From Pantoea sp. BAV 3049 (GTDB taxonomy: Bacteria; Pseudomonadota; Gammaproteobacteria; Enterobacterales; Enterobacteriaceae): 64,000 bases of DNA. The notes beneath the pieces were generated by a model that ran no database searches, was not told the DNA's origin, and was given only the letters and a program-made list of their open reading frames with translations. Shown here piece after piece: positions 63,413 to 64,000 of this stretch. The stretch covers positions 3,207,774-3,271,773 of the forward strand of contig NZ_WHOY01000031.1 of NCBI RefSeq assembly GCF_009765445.1. Reading direction: 5' to 3'. Position 1 is the stretch's first letter, and each line of letters begins with the position of its first letter. The translations under genes were made by a program, and so were the position numbers.

Positions 63413-64000
63413 ATGGGCAATATTTTTAACAAGCCCTTGATTGGCGTAGTAATGTGTCAGATTGACAAGAGTGGCCATCCTACACAGATGGTGCACGACA
63501 AGTACCTTGAAGCCATTCTGCTGGCAGGTGGTGTTCCTCTCGCTTTACCTCAGGGTTTGATGTCCTCACCCGAACTATTGGAAATTGCTATGACTCCGCT
63601 GGACGGCATTCTGCTGACCGGCAGTCCGAGCAATATCGAACCGCATCACTACGGTGAAGAAGGCGTTGAGGACTATGCCGATCCCGGGCGTGACACTCTG
63701 GCGCTTGCCTTAATAAAGGCGGCCACCGAAAAGAGAATGCCTGTTCTGGCCATCTGCCGCGGCTTACAGGAACTTGTGGTAGCCACGGGCGGTACCCTTC
63801 ACCGCCAGTTGCATACCGTTCCCGGTTTTCAGGAGCATCGGGAAGATGAGGAACTCCCCCTCGACCAACAGTACTCCCCTTCCCATGAGGTCTATGTTGA
63901 ACCAGATGGCCTGCTGTCCGAACTGGTCGAAGGATGCAAAAAGTTCTGGGTTAATTCGCTTCACCAACAGGGGATCCGCTCACTCGGCTCTCCACTACGT
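63413..64000 (+). CDS. puuD: Gamma-glutamyl-GABA hydrolase PuuD (partial, runs off the window)
   Basis: The first 196 codons of a class I glutamine-amidotransferase-like hydrolase (family C26; E. coli PuuD 254 aa). The nucleophile is C115 in VLAICRGLQELVVATGGTLH; LDGILLTGSPSNIEPHHYGE and WVNSLHQQGI are also PuuD-like. It releases GABA from gamma-glutamyl-GABA in the cytosol. GGGAG stands seven bases before the ATG. About 55-60 residues, including the catalytic His-Glu pair, lie outside the window. Confidence 0.95.
   Translation, partial: MGNIFNKPLIGVVMCQIDKSGHPTQMVHDKYLEAILLAGGVPLALPQGLMSSPELLEIAMTPLDGILLTGSPSNIEPHHYGEEGVEDYADPGRDTLALALIKAATEKRMPVLAICRGLQELVVATGGTLHRQLHTVPGFQEHREDEELPLDQQYSPSHEVYVEPDGLLSELVEGCKKFWVNSLHQQGIRSLGSPLR

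Overview
This is a chromosomal window from a gammaproteobacterium of the order Enterobacterales, most likely Pantoea/Erwinia-like (inference). It carries a chain of genes found together in enteric bacteria: cbl and nac beside a tRNA-Asn, then yeeO, yeeX, yeeA, an sbmC remnant, dacD, sbcB and plaP. It also holds a complete enterobactin biosynthesis block. No rRNA, CRISPR array or complete insertion sequence was seen.

Layout. 1-10.3 kb: a LysR regulator, a short-chain dehydrogenase, the sulfur/nitrogen LysR regulators cbl and nac (nac with a textbook sigma-54 promoter and an upstream NtrC-like site), a small lipoprotein and a ribose/inositol-type sugar ABC transporter. 10.34-24.49 kb: a 14.1-kb island integrated into the 3' end of tRNA-Asn, bounded by a 16-bp att repeat. 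It carries a P4-type integrase with a late amber codon, repeat-rich non-coding DNA, an internally deleted second integrase, a PemK/ChpB-type toxin-antitoxin pair, decayed P4-like early genes behind a C4/CI-type antisense RNA layout, and then an AT-rich cargo. The cargo is an unknown 420-447-aa protein, a 1978-aa nuclease-STAND NTPase resembling the Avs/Cap4 class of antiphage proteins, a short out-of-frame reading frame and an unknown 226-aa protein. This cargo is the best candidate for a poorly described system.

24.6-37.5 kb: two convergently arranged but same-strand (minus) siderophore operons, fes-ybdZ-entF-entS and entC-entE-entB-entA-entH-yncE, each with a Fur-box-like site upstream of its first gene and with several ATGA start/stop overlaps. 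The receptor and ferric-enterobactin uptake genes are not here. 37.7-46.9 kb: an MFS transporter, yeeO, an orphan LacI-type repressor, yeeX, yeeA, a decayed gluconate-dehydrogenase-like pair (truncated GMC oxidoreductase plus intact triheme cytochrome c), an sbmC pseudogene and dacD.

47-58.5 kb: a surface-polysaccharide modification region around sbcB. It holds two acyltransferase-3 proteins, a gtrA / DUF2142-type membrane protein / gtrB-like module on the plus strand, and an opposing operon of GT2, methyltransferase, UPF0104-type membrane protein and GT-C-type transferase. The two operons meet at a 7 x 7-bp tandem repeat and a terminator. 58.7-64 kb: putrescine uptake and catabolism: plaP, a 4-aminobutyrate transaminase, puuA, and divergent puuD running off the window end.

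Functions come from recognising protein families and motifs by eye. Coordinates of starts were adjusted where a ribosome-binding site, a signal peptide or a start/stop overlap decided them.
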